Part shown: piece by piece, positions 32,511-40,639 of the stretch
How the letters are laid out: each line of letters opens with the position of its first letter
How positions within the stretch are numbered: the stretch's first letter is position 1
NCBI RefSeq assembly: GCF_900099805.1
Contig: NZ_FNDR01000020.1
Coordinates: forward strand, 1 to 52,379
Direction: 5' to 3'
Origin: Variovorax sp. OV700
Lineage (GTDB): Bacteria > Pseudomonadota > Gammaproteobacteria > Burkholderiales > Burkholderiaceae_C
DNA length: 52,379 nucleotides
Position numbers and translations under genes: made by a program
The notes under the pieces: model-generated
The model's input: only the letters and a program-made list of their open reading frames with translations
What the model was told of the DNA's origin: nothing
The model's database searches: none

Positions 32511-33407
32511 TCAGTCGCGCGCGTAGCCGTTGAACTGGCGCATCATGGCGGCCGTGTCCTCGGCTCCGAGCCCGGCCGCCACAAAGGCGCGGTGCAGCTC
32601 GGAAACCGCGCCCGCCAGCGGCAGCGGCAGGCGTTCGGCCTGCGCAAAAGCCTGTACCGCCTCCAGGTCCTTGAGCATGTTGTCGATACGGCCCGTGGGC
32701 GTGAAATCTCGTGCGGCCATCTTGGGACCGAACTCGCGCAGGATCTGGCTGTCGGCCCGCCCGCCGGCCAACGCGGTGTGCAGCTTCGAGGCATCGACGC
32801 CACCAGCTTCGGCCAGCCGCACGGCCTCGGCCACGGCCTGGAAGCCGATGGCGCAGAGCAGCTGGTTGACCAGCTTGGTGGTCTGGCCGGCGCCGCTTTC
32901 GCCCATGCGGGTGTAGTTGGCGCATAGGCTGTCCATCACGGCGCGCGCGCGTGCCACGTCGTCCTCGCTGCCGCCGGCCATGACCGTCAGCTGGCCGAGC
33001 AAGGCCTTGGGTGCGCCGCCCGAGAGCGGCGCATCGACGAAGCCCATGCCCGTGCGTTCGCGCAGCAGCTGCGCGAGCCGGCGCGTGGAGGCCGGATCAA
33101 TGGACGACATGTCGATCAGCAGGCGGCGCGAATCCGCGGGCTCGGCGGCGGCCACGCCGGTTTCGCCGAAGAGCGCACGCTCCACCACCGCGGCCGAGTT
33201 GAGGCTGGTGATGACGAAGTCGCTCGCCGCCGCGGCCATGGCCGCGGTGCCAGCAGCGCACGCGCCGTGGGGCTCCAGCGCGGCGACCTTGGCGGTGTCG
33301 AGGTCGAACACGCGCACCGTGTGGCCGCATTCGAGCAGGCGGCGTGCAATGGCCGAGCCCATGATGCCGACGCCGATCACGGCCACGCGCTGGCTTGGGA
33401 ATGTCAT
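32511..33407 (-). CDS. 3-hydroxyisobutyrate dehydrogenase family NAD(P)-dependent oxidoreductase
   Basis: The 298-residue enzyme is of the beta-hydroxyacid dehydrogenase family. The Rossmann motif is VAVIGVGIMGSAIARRLLECGHTV, the substrate loop FVDAPLSGGAPKALLGQLTVMAGG, and the catalytic lysine is in GAGQTTKLVNQLL. The family includes GarR (tartronate semialdehyde reductase), 6-phosphogluconate-like and L-threonate dehydrogenases. Its start overlaps the gluconokinase stop as ATGA, and an aldonate or ketogluconate intermediate is the reasonable substrate. Annotation to a specific reaction would be a guess. Confidence 0.88.
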   Translation of the reverse strand: MTFPSQRVAVIGVGIMGSAIARRLLECGHTVRVFDLDTAKVAALEPHGACAAGTAAMAAAASDFVITSLNSAAVVERALFGETGVAAAEPADSRRLLIDMSSIDPASTRRLAQLLRERTGMGFVDAPLSGGAPKALLGQLTVMAGGSEDDVARARAVMDSLCANYTRMGESGAGQTTKLVNQLLCAIGFQAVAEAVRLAEAGGVDASKLHTALAGGRADSQILREFGPKMAARDFTPTGRIDNMLKDLEAVQAFAQAERLPLPLAGAVSELHRAFVAAGLGAEDTAAMMRQFNGYARD

Positions 33408-33973
33408 GCGGCAACTTTCAGTGAGGCGGAGCAATTCTGTGCGCACGCGATCAGACGCGCCCCCACGGAGGCCACGATCAGCGGCACCGGCTCGTCGATG
33501 GCCGCGTGCAGCACCTCCGGCTCGTCCGCACCGGGTTTCTCGAAGGCCTGCAGCTGGCTGTCGAGCAGGGCCGGCGGCATGTAGTGCCCGCTGCGCGCCT
33601 CGAGGCGGTGCCGGACCAGTGCGCGCGGCCCGTCGAGGCACACGAAGTGCAGGTCGGGCGCTGCCGCGCGCAGGCGGTCGCGGTAAGCGCGCTTCAGCGC
33701 CGAGCAAGCCACCACCACGCCCGCCGGCGCCGCGGCCTCGTCGCTCAACCGTGCACCGATGCGTTCCAGCCACGGCCAGCGGTCCTCGTCGCAGAGCGGC
33801 ACGCCGCCGCGCATGCGCGCCACGGCCTCGGGCAAGTGCAGGTCGTCGCCGTCGATCCAGGGCACGCCCAGCACACAGGCCAGGCCGGCGGCCACGCTGC
33901 TCTTGCCGGTGCCCGAGACGCCCATCACCACCACGGCCAGCCGCGCCCGGTATGGTTGCTGCAGCGAGGCCAT
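33404..33973 (-). CDS. gntK: Gluconokinase (GntK-like)
   Basis: The 189-residue kinase has the P-loop VVMGVSGTGKSSVAAGL, IDGDDLHLPEAVARMRGGVPLCDEDRWPWLERI and VVACSALKRAYRDRLR, then GHYMPPALLDSQLQAFEKP, the GntK substrate motif. It phosphorylates D-gluconate to 6-phosphogluconate in the cytoplasm for the Entner-Doudoroff or pentose phosphate route. It begins five bases after the stop of the gluconate 5-dehydrogenase gene and ends in an ATGA overlap with the next gene, so these are tightly coupled. Confidence 0.93.
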   Translation of the reverse strand: MASLQQPYRARLAVVVMGVSGTGKSSVAAGLACVLGVPWIDGDDLHLPEAVARMRGGVPLCDEDRWPWLERIGARLSDEAAAPAGVVVACSALKRAYRDRLRAAAPDLHFVCLDGPRALVRHRLEARSGHYMPPALLDSQLQAFEKPGADEPEVLHAAIDEPVPLIVASVGARLIACAQNCSASLKVAA

Positions 33974-33978
33974 GGGAA

Positions 33979-34740
33979 TCAAAGGCTGGCAGTGATGCCG
34001 CCGTCCACGTACAGGATGTGGCCGTTGACGAAGCTCGATGCATCCGAGGCGAGAAAGATCGCCGCGCCGCCGAGTTCTTCCACGTCGCCCCAGCGCCCGG
34101 CGGGCGTGCGGCCGGAAAGCCACGCGGTGAAGGCTTCGTCGGCCACCAGCGCCTGCGTCAGTTCGGTCTTGAAATAGCCGGGCCCCAGGCCGTTGACCTG
34201 GATGCCATGCTTGCCGAGGTCGATGGCCATGCCCTTGGTGAGCATCTTCACGGCGCCCTTGGTGGCGGCGTAGGGCGCGATGCCCGGCCGGCCCAGCTCG
34301 CTTTGAACCGAGCAGACGTTGATGATCTTGCCGCGCTTGCGCTCGATCATGCGCTGCGCCACGAAGCGGCCGACGAAAAACACGCTGTCGATGTTGGTGG
34401 TGGTGATCTTGTGCCACGCGTCGATCGGAAACTCCGCGAACGCGCCGCGGTGCTGCATGCCGGCGTTGTTGACCAGAATGTCGATGGGGCCGACTTCGGC
34501 TTCGATGCGTGCCACGCCCGCTTCCACCGCGGTGGCGTCGGTCACGTCGAAGGCCATGGCTTCGGCCGCGACGCCCCGGGCGCGCAAGGCGTCGCGCGCG
34601 GCTTCGAGCGCGCCGGCATCGCGCGCATTCAGCACGATGCGTGCGCCGGCCGAGCCCAGCGCCGCGGCCAGCGAAAAGCCGATGCCCTTGCTGGAGCCGG
34701 TGATGAGGGCGGTGCGCCCGGAGAGGTCGAACAGTTTCAA
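33979..34740 (-). CDS. idnO: Gluconate 5-dehydrogenase (SDR)
   Basis: The 253-residue short-chain dehydrogenase has TGSSKGIG for cofactor binding, NNAGMQHRG, the catalytic Ser in NVCSVQSELGRPGI, and Tyr and Lys in APYAATKGA. LFDLSGRTALITGSSKGIG, DVTDATAVEAGV and GLGPGYFKTELTQALV are typical of gluconate 5-dehydrogenase (IdnO/Ga5DH), which interconverts 5-ketogluconate and gluconate. The TTG at 34740 is chosen: GGAG lies at the right distance and the family match begins there. An upstream GTG at 34773 would add eleven residues. First gene of the minus-strand operon, facing the GntR-like operators. Confidence 0.88.
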   Translation of the reverse strand: MKLFDLSGRTALITGSSKGIGFSLAAALGSAGARIVLNARDAGALEAARDALRARGVAAEAMAFDVTDATAVEAGVARIEAEVGPIDILVNNAGMQHRGAFAEFPIDAWHKITTTNIDSVFFVGRFVAQRMIERKRGKIINVCSVQSELGRPGIAPYAATKGAVKMLTKGMAIDLGKHGIQVNGLGPGYFKTELTQALVADEAFTAWLSGRTPAGRWGDVEELGGAAIFLASDASSFVNGHILYVDGGITASL

Positions 34741-34922
34741 GCGGAGCTCCAGGAGGATGGGCGGAATGCGCACGAGGCGGCAATGCGAATACGTTACCGG
34801 TATCTTATTAGGCCGTCAAGGGTGAAAACCTTGGTGCGACTTCCTTTAAACGATCTCAGGCAGAGGTTAAAGTTACCGGTATCTATATTGCGCCCAGCCG
34901 CGCCACCCGCAGGAGAATCCGC
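34741..34922. promoter_or_regulatory. Divergent control region of the ketogluconate operons with two GntR-like operators
   Basis: GTTACCGGTATC occurs twice, at 34793-34804 and 34872-34883, each with the perfect core TACCGGTA. This is the core of GntR/LacI-type operators (ATGTTACCGGTAACAT in E. coli, from memory). The two copies are 79 bases apart, suited to looping, and lie between the divergent idnO-type and 2-hydroxyacid dehydrogenase operons. Confidence 0.85.
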
Positions 34923-35876
34923 TTGACCGCTGCCACTACACCCCCGCACGTGCTGATGCCCGGCCCCTATCCGGAATGGGACATGGCGCCGATGGCGGAG
35001 AGCTACAAGCTCCTCCGTTGGTGGGAAGCGCCGGACCGGCAGGCCTTCATCGCAGAACACGCCTCGGAAATCCGGGCGGTGGCCACGCGAGGCGAGCTGG
35101 GTGCCAACGCCGAGCTGATTGCGTCGCTGCCCAGGCTGGAGCTGGTCGCCTGCTACGGCGTGGGCACCGACGGCATCGACCTTGCGGCCTGCCGCGCGCG
35201 CGGCATCCGCGTCACCAACACGCCCGACGTGCTCAATGGCGACGTGGCCGACCTCGCCGTGGGCCTCACGCTCGCGCTGCAGCGGCGCATTCCGGCGGGT
35301 GACCGCTTCGTGCGCAGCGGCGAATGGGCCAAGGGCCCGATGCCGTTGGCCACGCGCGTCTTCGGCCAGCGCGTCGGCATTGCCGGTTTCGGGCGCATCG
35401 GCAGCACCATCGCGCGGCGACTCTCGGGCTTCGAGATGGAGCTGGGCTACTTCAGCCGCACGGCGCGCGAAGACAGCCCGCTGCGCCACTTCAACAATCT
35501 CACGGCCATGGCCGAATGGTGCGACGTGCTCATCGTCATCCTGCCCGGCGGCGAGGCCACGCGCGGCATCGTCGATGCCGAGGTGTTGCAGGCACTCGGC
35601 CCCACGGGCTGGCTGGTGAATGTGTCGCGCGGCACCACGGTGGACGAGGGCGCACTGCTGCAGGCGCTCGAGCAGCGCAGCATCGCTGGCGCGGCGCTCG
35701 ACGTGTTTTTGAACGAGCCGCGCATCGACCCGCGCTTTGCGGCGCTCGACAATGTGGTGCTGCATCCGCACCATGGCAGCGGCACCGAGGAGACCCGCCG
35801 CGCCATGGGCGAACTGGTTCGCCGTAATCTGCAGGCCCACTTCGGTGGCCAGCCCCTCGTCACCCCGGTCGCCTGA
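34923..35876 (+). CDS. D-2-hydroxyacid dehydrogenase (2-ketogluconate/hydroxypyruvate reductase-like)
   Basis: A 317-residue D-2-hydroxyacid dehydrogenase. GFGRIGSTIARRL is the NAD(P) motif, VNVSRGTTVDEGAL holds the catalytic Arg, LNEPRIDPRF the Glu, and LHPHHGSGTEETR the His in the HHG form typical of GhrB/2-ketogluconate reductase-like enzymes. It probably reduces 2-ketogluconate or 2,5-diketogluconate to gluconate or L-idonate. The start is TTG at 34923 with AGGAGAATCCGC upstream. It lies 19 bases before the idonate dehydrogenase gene. Confidence 0.88.
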   Translation: MTAATTPPHVLMPGPYPEWDMAPMAESYKLLRWWEAPDRQAFIAEHASEIRAVATRGELGANAELIASLPRLELVACYGVGTDGIDLAACRARGIRVTNTPDVLNGDVADLAVGLTLALQRRIPAGDRFVRSGEWAKGPMPLATRVFGQRVGIAGFGRIGSTIARRLSGFEMELGYFSRTAREDSPLRHFNNLTAMAEWCDVLIVILPGGEATRGIVDAEVLQALGPTGWLVNVSRGTTVDEGALLQALEQRSIAGAALDVFLNEPRIDPRFAALDNVVLHPHHGSGTEETRRAMGELVRRNLQAHFGGQPLVTPVA

Positions 35877-35895
35877 CGGCCTGAAGGAGAACCCC

Positions 35896-36969
35896 ATGCG
35901 TATGCGTTGTATGTGCCTCGTGATCCATGCCCCCGATGACCTGCGCCTGGAGGAACAGGACGCCGGAGACATCGGCCCGGGCCAGGTGCTGGTGAAGGTC
36001 GGCATGGGCGGCATCTGCGGCTCCGACCTGCATTACTTTCACAACGGCGGCTTCGGCACCGTGCGCATCAAGGAGCCGATGGTGCTGGGCCACGAAGTGG
36101 CGGGCACCGTGGTGGCCACGGCGCCCGGCGTCGACAGCGTGCGCATTGGCGACAAGGTGGCCATCAACCCGAGCCGCCCGTGCGGCGCCTGCAAGTTCTG
36201 CCTCGAGGGCCTGCCAAATCAGTGCCTGGACATGCGCTTCTACGGCAGCGCCATGCGCACGCCGCACGTGCAGGGCGCGTTCCGCAACATGCTGCTGTGC
36301 GAGGCCACGCAGTGCGTGAAGGTGGCGGCGCATGTGCCGCTGCGCCTGGCGGCGCTGGCCGAGCCGTTCTCGGTGGGGCTGCATGGCGTGTCGCGCGCAG
36401 GCCCGCTCCTGGGCAAGCGCGTACTGGTGTCGGGCTGCGGGCCCATCGGCGTGCTGGCCATCGCGGCCGCGCGTGCGCACGGCGCGGCCGAGATCACCGC
36501 CACCGACGTGGTCGACGAGCCGCTCGCCTTCGCGCGCGCCATGGGCGCCGATCACGTCATCAACGTCGCACAGGACAAGGCCTGGGTGTCGCGCTATTCG
36601 GCCGACAAGGGCACTTTCGACGTGATGCTCGAATGCTCGGGCAACGAGCGCGCCCTGCGCGACGGGCTCGAGGTCATGCGCCCGCGCGGCGTGGTGGTGC
36701 AGCTGGGCCTGGGCGGCGACGTGAGCATTCCGCAGAACATGGTGGTTGCGAAGGAGCTCAGCATCTGCGGCTCGTTCCGCTTCCATGCGGAGTTCGCACT
36801 GGCGGTGCGGCTCATCAACGAAGGCCGGGTCGATCTGTCGCCGGTCGTGTCGCACACCTTCCCGATGCAGCAGGCACGCGAGGCCTTCGAACTGGCAAGC
36901 GACCGCCAGCGCGCCATGAAGGTGCTGATCGACTTTGCCGACACCGGCGCGGAAACCGTCGCGGCCTGA
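35896..36969 (+). CDS. idnD: L-idonate 5-dehydrogenase (zinc MDR family)
   Basis: The 357-residue medium-chain alcohol dehydrogenase has the catalytic zinc Cys in GGICGSDLHYFHNG, His and Glu in LGHEVAGTV, the structural zinc set PCGACKFCLEGLPNQC and the cofactor loop SGCGPIGVLAIAAA. LHYFHNGGFG with IKEPMVLGHE is characteristic of L-idonate 5-dehydrogenase. The enzyme oxidises L-idonate to 5-ketogluconate, feeding gluconate 5-dehydrogenase and gluconokinase. AAGGAG precedes the ATG at 35896. It ends six bases before the convergent LacI-family gene. Confidence 0.9.
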   Translation: MRMRCMCLVIHAPDDLRLEEQDAGDIGPGQVLVKVGMGGICGSDLHYFHNGGFGTVRIKEPMVLGHEVAGTVVATAPGVDSVRIGDKVAINPSRPCGACKFCLEGLPNQCLDMRFYGSAMRTPHVQGAFRNMLLCEATQCVKVAAHVPLRLAALAEPFSVGLHGVSRAGPLLGKRVLVSGCGPIGVLAIAAARAHGAAEITATDVVDEPLAFARAMGADHVINVAQDKAWVSRYSADKGTFDVMLECSGNERALRDGLEVMRPRGVVVQLGLGGDVSIPQNMVVAKELSICGSFRFHAEFALAVRLINEGRVDLSPVVSHTFPMQQAREAFELASDRQRAMKVLIDFADTGAETVAA

Positions 36970-36975
36970 TCGGCC

Positions 36976-38031
36976 TCAGGAGCTTTCGCGCTGCTCGATG
37001 CGAAACGGGATCAGCACCGTTTCCTCGGGCGGCCGGTGGCCTTCGCGGGCGCCGTCGATCACCCGCAGCAGCAGTTCGCCCGCGGCCCTGCCGATGCCCA
37101 CGCAATCCACCGCCACGGTGGTGATGCGCGGATGGCAGGCGCGCGCCACCTCGAAATCGCCGAAACCCGCGATCGCGATGCGGCCCGGCACGTCCCAGCC
37201 GCGGCGCTGGCATTCCATCAGCGCGCCGAAGGCCGAGAGATCGGACACGCACATCACGGCATCCACGTCGGGCCATTGATGGATCAGCTGCACCACGGCC
37301 TCGCCCCCTTGCGCCATCGAGATAGGCGGCTGGCCGAAGCTGATGACGCGCCCGTCGGGCAGGCCCAGTTCGCGGATCGCCTCGACATAGCCGCGCTGCC
37401 TGTCAGCCCCGCGGGTGTCGCGGTTCGAGGTGCCGCCGATGAAGGCGATGCGCCGGTAGCCCTGGCCGTGCAGGTGCCGCACCATCGCGGCGGCCGCTTG
37501 CGCGTTGGAGAAGCCGACCGTGTGCTCGATGGGCGTGGCGGGCAGATCCCAGGTCTCGACCACCGGAATGCCGGCCGCCTGCAGCATGGCGCGCGCGGCG
37601 GACGTGTGGGCGCCTCCGGTGAGGATCACGCCCTCGGGGCGGCGCGCGAGCATCGCGCGGACAAGGCGTTCCTCGGTCTCCACGCGGTAGTCGGTATAGC
37701 CCAGCAGCAGCTGCAGCCCGCGCGCTTCCAGGGCGGCGGCAATGCCTTGCGCGGTTTCTGAAAAGTTGGAGTTGTTCAGCGACGGAATCAGCACCGCGAC
37801 GAAACCCGAGCGCTTGCTGGAGAAGGTGCGCGCGGTCTGGTCGATGACGTAGCCCATCTCTTCGCAGGCCTGCAGGATGCGCTGTCGCAGCGCCTCCGAG
37901 GTGGCGCGGTCGCTGCCCGTGCTGCGGTTGAGCGCACGCGACACGGTCATCTTCGAGACGCCGACGCGCGCGGCGACGTCGGCCATGGTCGCCGGGCGAG
38001 GCAGGGAGGCGGAGGCTTTGGTCGAGGGCAA
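36976..38031 (-). CDS. LacI family transcriptional regulator (GntR/IdnR-like)
   Basis: The 351-residue repressor has an N-terminal HTH with hinge (ATMADVAARVGVSKMTVSRALNRSTGSDRATSEALRQRILQACEEMGY) and a type I periplasmic-binding-like effector domain, with FVAVLIPSLNNSNFSETAQGIAAALEARG and EERLVRAMLARRPEGVILTG. Its closest pattern is the gluconate GntR/IdnR group. GTTACCGGTATC operators lie before its putative targets and GTTACCGATATC upstream of its own gene, which points to autoregulation and control of both ketogluconate operons. Gluconate or 5-ketogluconate is a plausible inducer. Confidence 0.9.
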   Translation of the reverse strand: MPSTKASASLPRPATMADVAARVGVSKMTVSRALNRSTGSDRATSEALRQRILQACEEMGYVIDQTARTFSSKRSGFVAVLIPSLNNSNFSETAQGIAAALEARGLQLLLGYTDYRVETEERLVRAMLARRPEGVILTGGAHTSAARAMLQAAGIPVVETWDLPATPIEHTVGFSNAQAAAAMVRHLHGQGYRRIAFIGGTSNRDTRGADRQRGYVEAIRELGLPDGRVISFGQPPISMAQGGEAVVQLIHQWPDVDAVMCVSDLSAFGALMECQRRGWDVPGRIAIAGFGDFEVARACHPRITTVAVDCVGIGRAAGELLLRVIDGAREGHRPPEETVLIPFRIEQRESS

Positions 38032-38098
38032 GTGCTGGGTCTCTCTCTGGAATGCGGGTCCGAGGATAGGCGACGGCGGGCGGAAAGAGAGAGCTTAG

Positions 38099-38110
38099 GT
38101 TACCGATATC
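38099..38110. promoter_or_regulatory. GntR-like operator in the LacI regulator/E1 alpha divergent region
   Basis: GTTACCGATATC differs by one base from the two GTTACCGGTATC copies in the ketogluconate control region. It sits 68 bases upstream of the LacI-family start (38031) and about 98 bases before the E1 alpha gene (38208), so the same regulator may act on both. Confidence 0.75.
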
Positions 38111-38207
38111 GCAAAGCCGAGTCGGCGGGGTAACTCCTGTGCCGGTTTTTCATCTCGTTTGATACGATTTTTGCCAGAACCGCCGGTTTCAAAGCGCTGG
38201 AGACAAG

Positions 38208-39233
38208 ATGGGTTCGAGTATTTCACCGAACGGTGCCGGGCAGGCGCTGTACCGCACCATGGTGCGCATCCGCGCCTTCGAGAATGCCGCGGAAGCGGCG
38301 AGCCAGGGCGGCGTGAGCGCCTATGGCCAGCAGGCCGCCGGCTCCGCCAAGGTGCGCGGACCGCTGCACCTCTCGACGGGGCAGGAGGCCGTGCCGGCCG
38401 GCGTGTGTGCCCATCTGCGAACGAGCGACTACCTCACCTCCACCCACCGCGGCCACGGCCATACGCTGGCCAAGGGCGCGGACCTGACACGCATGATGTG
38501 CGAGCTGTTCGGCAAGGCCACCGGTTTCAACGGCGGCAAGGGCGGCTCGATGCACATCGCGGATTTTTCCGTCGGCATGCTGGGCGCAAACGGCGTGGTG
38601 GCTGCCGGCCTGCCGATTGCCGTGGGCGCGGCGCACGCGCAGAAGCTGCTCAAAAAAACTGGCGACATCACCGTTTGCTTCTTCGGCGACGGCGCGATCA
38701 ACCGCGGGCCCTTTCTCGAGGCGCTGAACTGGGCGCGCGTGTACGACCTGCCCGTGCTCTTCGTCTGCGAAGACAACCGCTGGAGCGCCACCACCGCGAG
38801 CGGCCCGATGACGGCGGGCGAAGGCGCTTCGGCGCGCGCCGCCTCGATGGATATTGCGGCCACGCAGGTCGATGGCAACGACGTGTTCACGGTGCACGAA
38901 ACCGCGGCCAGGCTGGTCGCCGAGGTGCGCGGCGGCGGCGGGCCGCGCCTGTTGCATGCGCTGACCTACCGCGTGAAAGGGCATGTGTCGGTCGACGTCG
39001 CGGCTTACCGCGATCCGGCCGAACTGGCTGCCGCGCTCGAAACCGATCCGATCGCGCGGGCGCGCGGGCATCTGCTTTCGCAGGGCGCGAGCGCAGCCGC
39101 GCTCGATGCGATCGAGAACGCGGCGCGCGACGAAGTCGAGACCGCCCTCGCCGTCGCCGACGCGGCGCCCTGGCCAGAGCCCGGCGACGCCTTCACTGAC
39201 GTGCAGACCACCGGAGCGGGGCAATGGCACTGA
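38208..39233 (+). CDS. acoA: TPP-dependent 2-oxoacid dehydrogenase E1 alpha subunit
   Basis: The 341-residue protein is an E1 alpha of the acetoin/pyruvate dehydrogenase type. The thiamine diphosphate motif reads CFFGDGAINRGPFLEALNWARVYDLPVLFVCEDN (GDG to N). STGQEAVPAGV and THRGHGHTLAKGADLTRMMCELFGKATGFNGGKGGSMH are family blocks. GGAGAC lies before the ATG. With the overlapping E1 beta gene it forms the decarboxylase heterotetramer. No E2 or E3 is near. An acoA role (acetoin) is one option; a C4-C6 sugar-acid-derived 2-oxoacid is another. Confidence 0.85.
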   Translation: MGSSISPNGAGQALYRTMVRIRAFENAAEAASQGGVSAYGQQAAGSAKVRGPLHLSTGQEAVPAGVCAHLRTSDYLTSTHRGHGHTLAKGADLTRMMCELFGKATGFNGGKGGSMHIADFSVGMLGANGVVAAGLPIAVGAAHAQKLLKKTGDITVCFFGDGAINRGPFLEALNWARVYDLPVLFVCEDNRWSATTASGPMTAGEGASARAASMDIAATQVDGNDVFTVHETAARLVAEVRGGGGPRLLHALTYRVKGHVSVDVAAYRDPAELAAALETDPIARARGHLLSQGASAAALDAIENAARDEVETALAVADAAPWPEPGDAFTDVQTTGAGQWH

Positions 39234-40195
39234 TGACGACCCAAGAACTCAGCTATTCCGAGGCCGCCATGCTCGCCATCCAGCGCGAGATGGAGGCTGA
39301 TCCGCGCGTGGTGGTGCTCGGTGAGGACGTGGGCCGCGGCGGCATCTTCGGCCAGTACAAGGGCCTGCAGCAAACCTTCGGCGCCGATCGCGTGATCGAC
39401 ACGCCGATCAGCGAGGCCGCGATCATGGGCGCGGGGGTGGGCATGGCGCTCGCGGGCCTGCGGCCCGTGGTGGAAATGCGCGTGGTCGACTTCGCGCTCT
39501 GCGGCATGGACGAGCTGGTGAACCAGGCCGCCAAGAACCGTTTCATGTTCGGCGGGCAGGGCCGCGTGCCGCTGGTGGCGCGCATGCCTGGCGGCATCTG
39601 GGATGCCTCGGCCGCGCAGCATTCGCAGTCGCTCGAAGCCTGGTTCGCACACCTGCCGGGCGTGGTGGTGGTGAGCCCCTCGACACCGCAGGACAACTAC
39701 AGCCTCTTGCGCGCGGCGCTGCAATGCGGCGATCCGGTGGTCTACATCGAGCACAAGACGCTCTGGGGCCAGCGCGGCGAAGTGAACGAGGACATGGCCG
39801 TGCCGCTCGGCAAGGCGCGGCGCGTGCGCGAGGGCGACGCGCTCACGCTCGTGAGCTGGAGCAAGCAGATGCAGGCGTGCGCCGCGGCCTGCGACACGCT
39901 CGCGGCCGAAGGCATTGCGGTCGACCTGATCGACCTGCGCACGCTCTGGCCCTGGGACCGCGAAACGGTGCTCGCATCGTGTGCGCGCACGCGGCGGCTT
40001 CTGGTGGTGCACGAGGCGGTGCAGGTAGCGGGCTTCGGCGCCGAGATTGCGGCCAGCGCCGCGGAGGCCACGGGGTGCCGCGTGGCGCGGCTTGGCGCAC
40101 CGCGCATTCCGGTCGGCTATGCGCCGGTGCTCGAGGCAGAGTCGCGCATCGGTGCCGAAGCCATCGCGGCCGGCGCGAGAAAACTGCTGGGCTGA
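39224..40195 (+). CDS. acoB: TPP-dependent 2-oxoacid dehydrogenase E1 beta subunit
   Basis: The 323-residue E1 beta partner: LGEDVGRGGIFGQYKGLQQTFGADRVIDTPISEAAIMGAGVGMALAGLRPVVE, GGIWDASAAQHSQSLEAWFAHLPGVVVVSPSTPQDNYSLLRAAL and VAGFGAEIAASAAE are typical of acetoin/pyruvate E1 beta. It overlaps the alpha gene by ten bases, so the two are co-translated. The absence of a lipoyl E2 gene nearby means the complex must borrow one from another locus, or these act as a stand-alone oxoacid decarboxylase/oxidoreductase. Confidence 0.86.
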   Translation: MALMTTQELSYSEAAMLAIQREMEADPRVVVLGEDVGRGGIFGQYKGLQQTFGADRVIDTPISEAAIMGAGVGMALAGLRPVVEMRVVDFALCGMDELVNQAAKNRFMFGGQGRVPLVARMPGGIWDASAAQHSQSLEAWFAHLPGVVVVSPSTPQDNYSLLRAALQCGDPVVYIEHKTLWGQRGEVNEDMAVPLGKARRVREGDALTLVSWSKQMQACAAACDTLAAEGIAVDLIDLRTLWPWDRETVLASCARTRRLLVVHEAVQVAGFGAEIAASAAEATGCRVARLGAPRIPVGYAPVLEAESRIGAEAIAAGARKLLG

Positions 40196-40208
40196 GCCGC
40201 CGTGCGCC

Positions 40209-40631
40209 ATGGACCCGCTGTTCTTCAAGCTGGTGCGGGTGGTCAACCTCACGGCACGCCCGTTCCATGAGAAGGTCGGCCGCGAGCACCATCTCACGCT
40301 CAACGAATGGCGCGTGATGGCTGTGCTGGGCGGCGAGCCCGGGCTCAATGCCACCCAGATCGCCGATTTCACCGGCCTCGACAAGATGGCGGTGAGCCGC
40401 GCGCTGGCCGGCCTCGGGCGCCACGGGCGCGTGCAGCGCCATGACGATCCCGCCGACCGGCGCCGCGGCCGGCTCTACCTCACGGCGGCCGGCGAGGCGC
40501 TGCACGAGACCGTCGGCGCGCTGGGCCGGCAGCGCGAGGCCGTGCTGTTCGAAGGCGTGAACGCCGACGAGCTGGCCCGCCTCGACGCCACCCTGGACAA
40601 GCTCATTGCCGCCGTCCAGCGCGCCGATTGA
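40209..40631 (+). CDS. MarR family transcriptional regulator
   Basis: The 140-residue winged-helix regulator has the MarR pattern LTLNEWRVMAVLGGEPGLNATQIADFTGLDKMAVSRALAGLGRHGRVQRHDDPADRRRGRLYLTAAG, with the DxRxR-like wing (DPADRRRGR). It lies 13 bases after the E1 beta gene and is probably co-transcribed, though it could also control the convergent SDR. Its ligand is unknown; MarR proteins often sense phenolics or CoA thioesters. Confidence 0.9.
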   Translation: MDPLFFKLVRVVNLTARPFHEKVGREHHLTLNEWRVMAVLGGEPGLNATQIADFTGLDKMAVSRALAGLGRHGRVQRHDDPADRRRGRLYLTAAGEALHETVGALGRQREAVLFEGVNADELARLDATLDKLIAAVQRAD

Positions 40632-40639
40632 GCGCCTGG

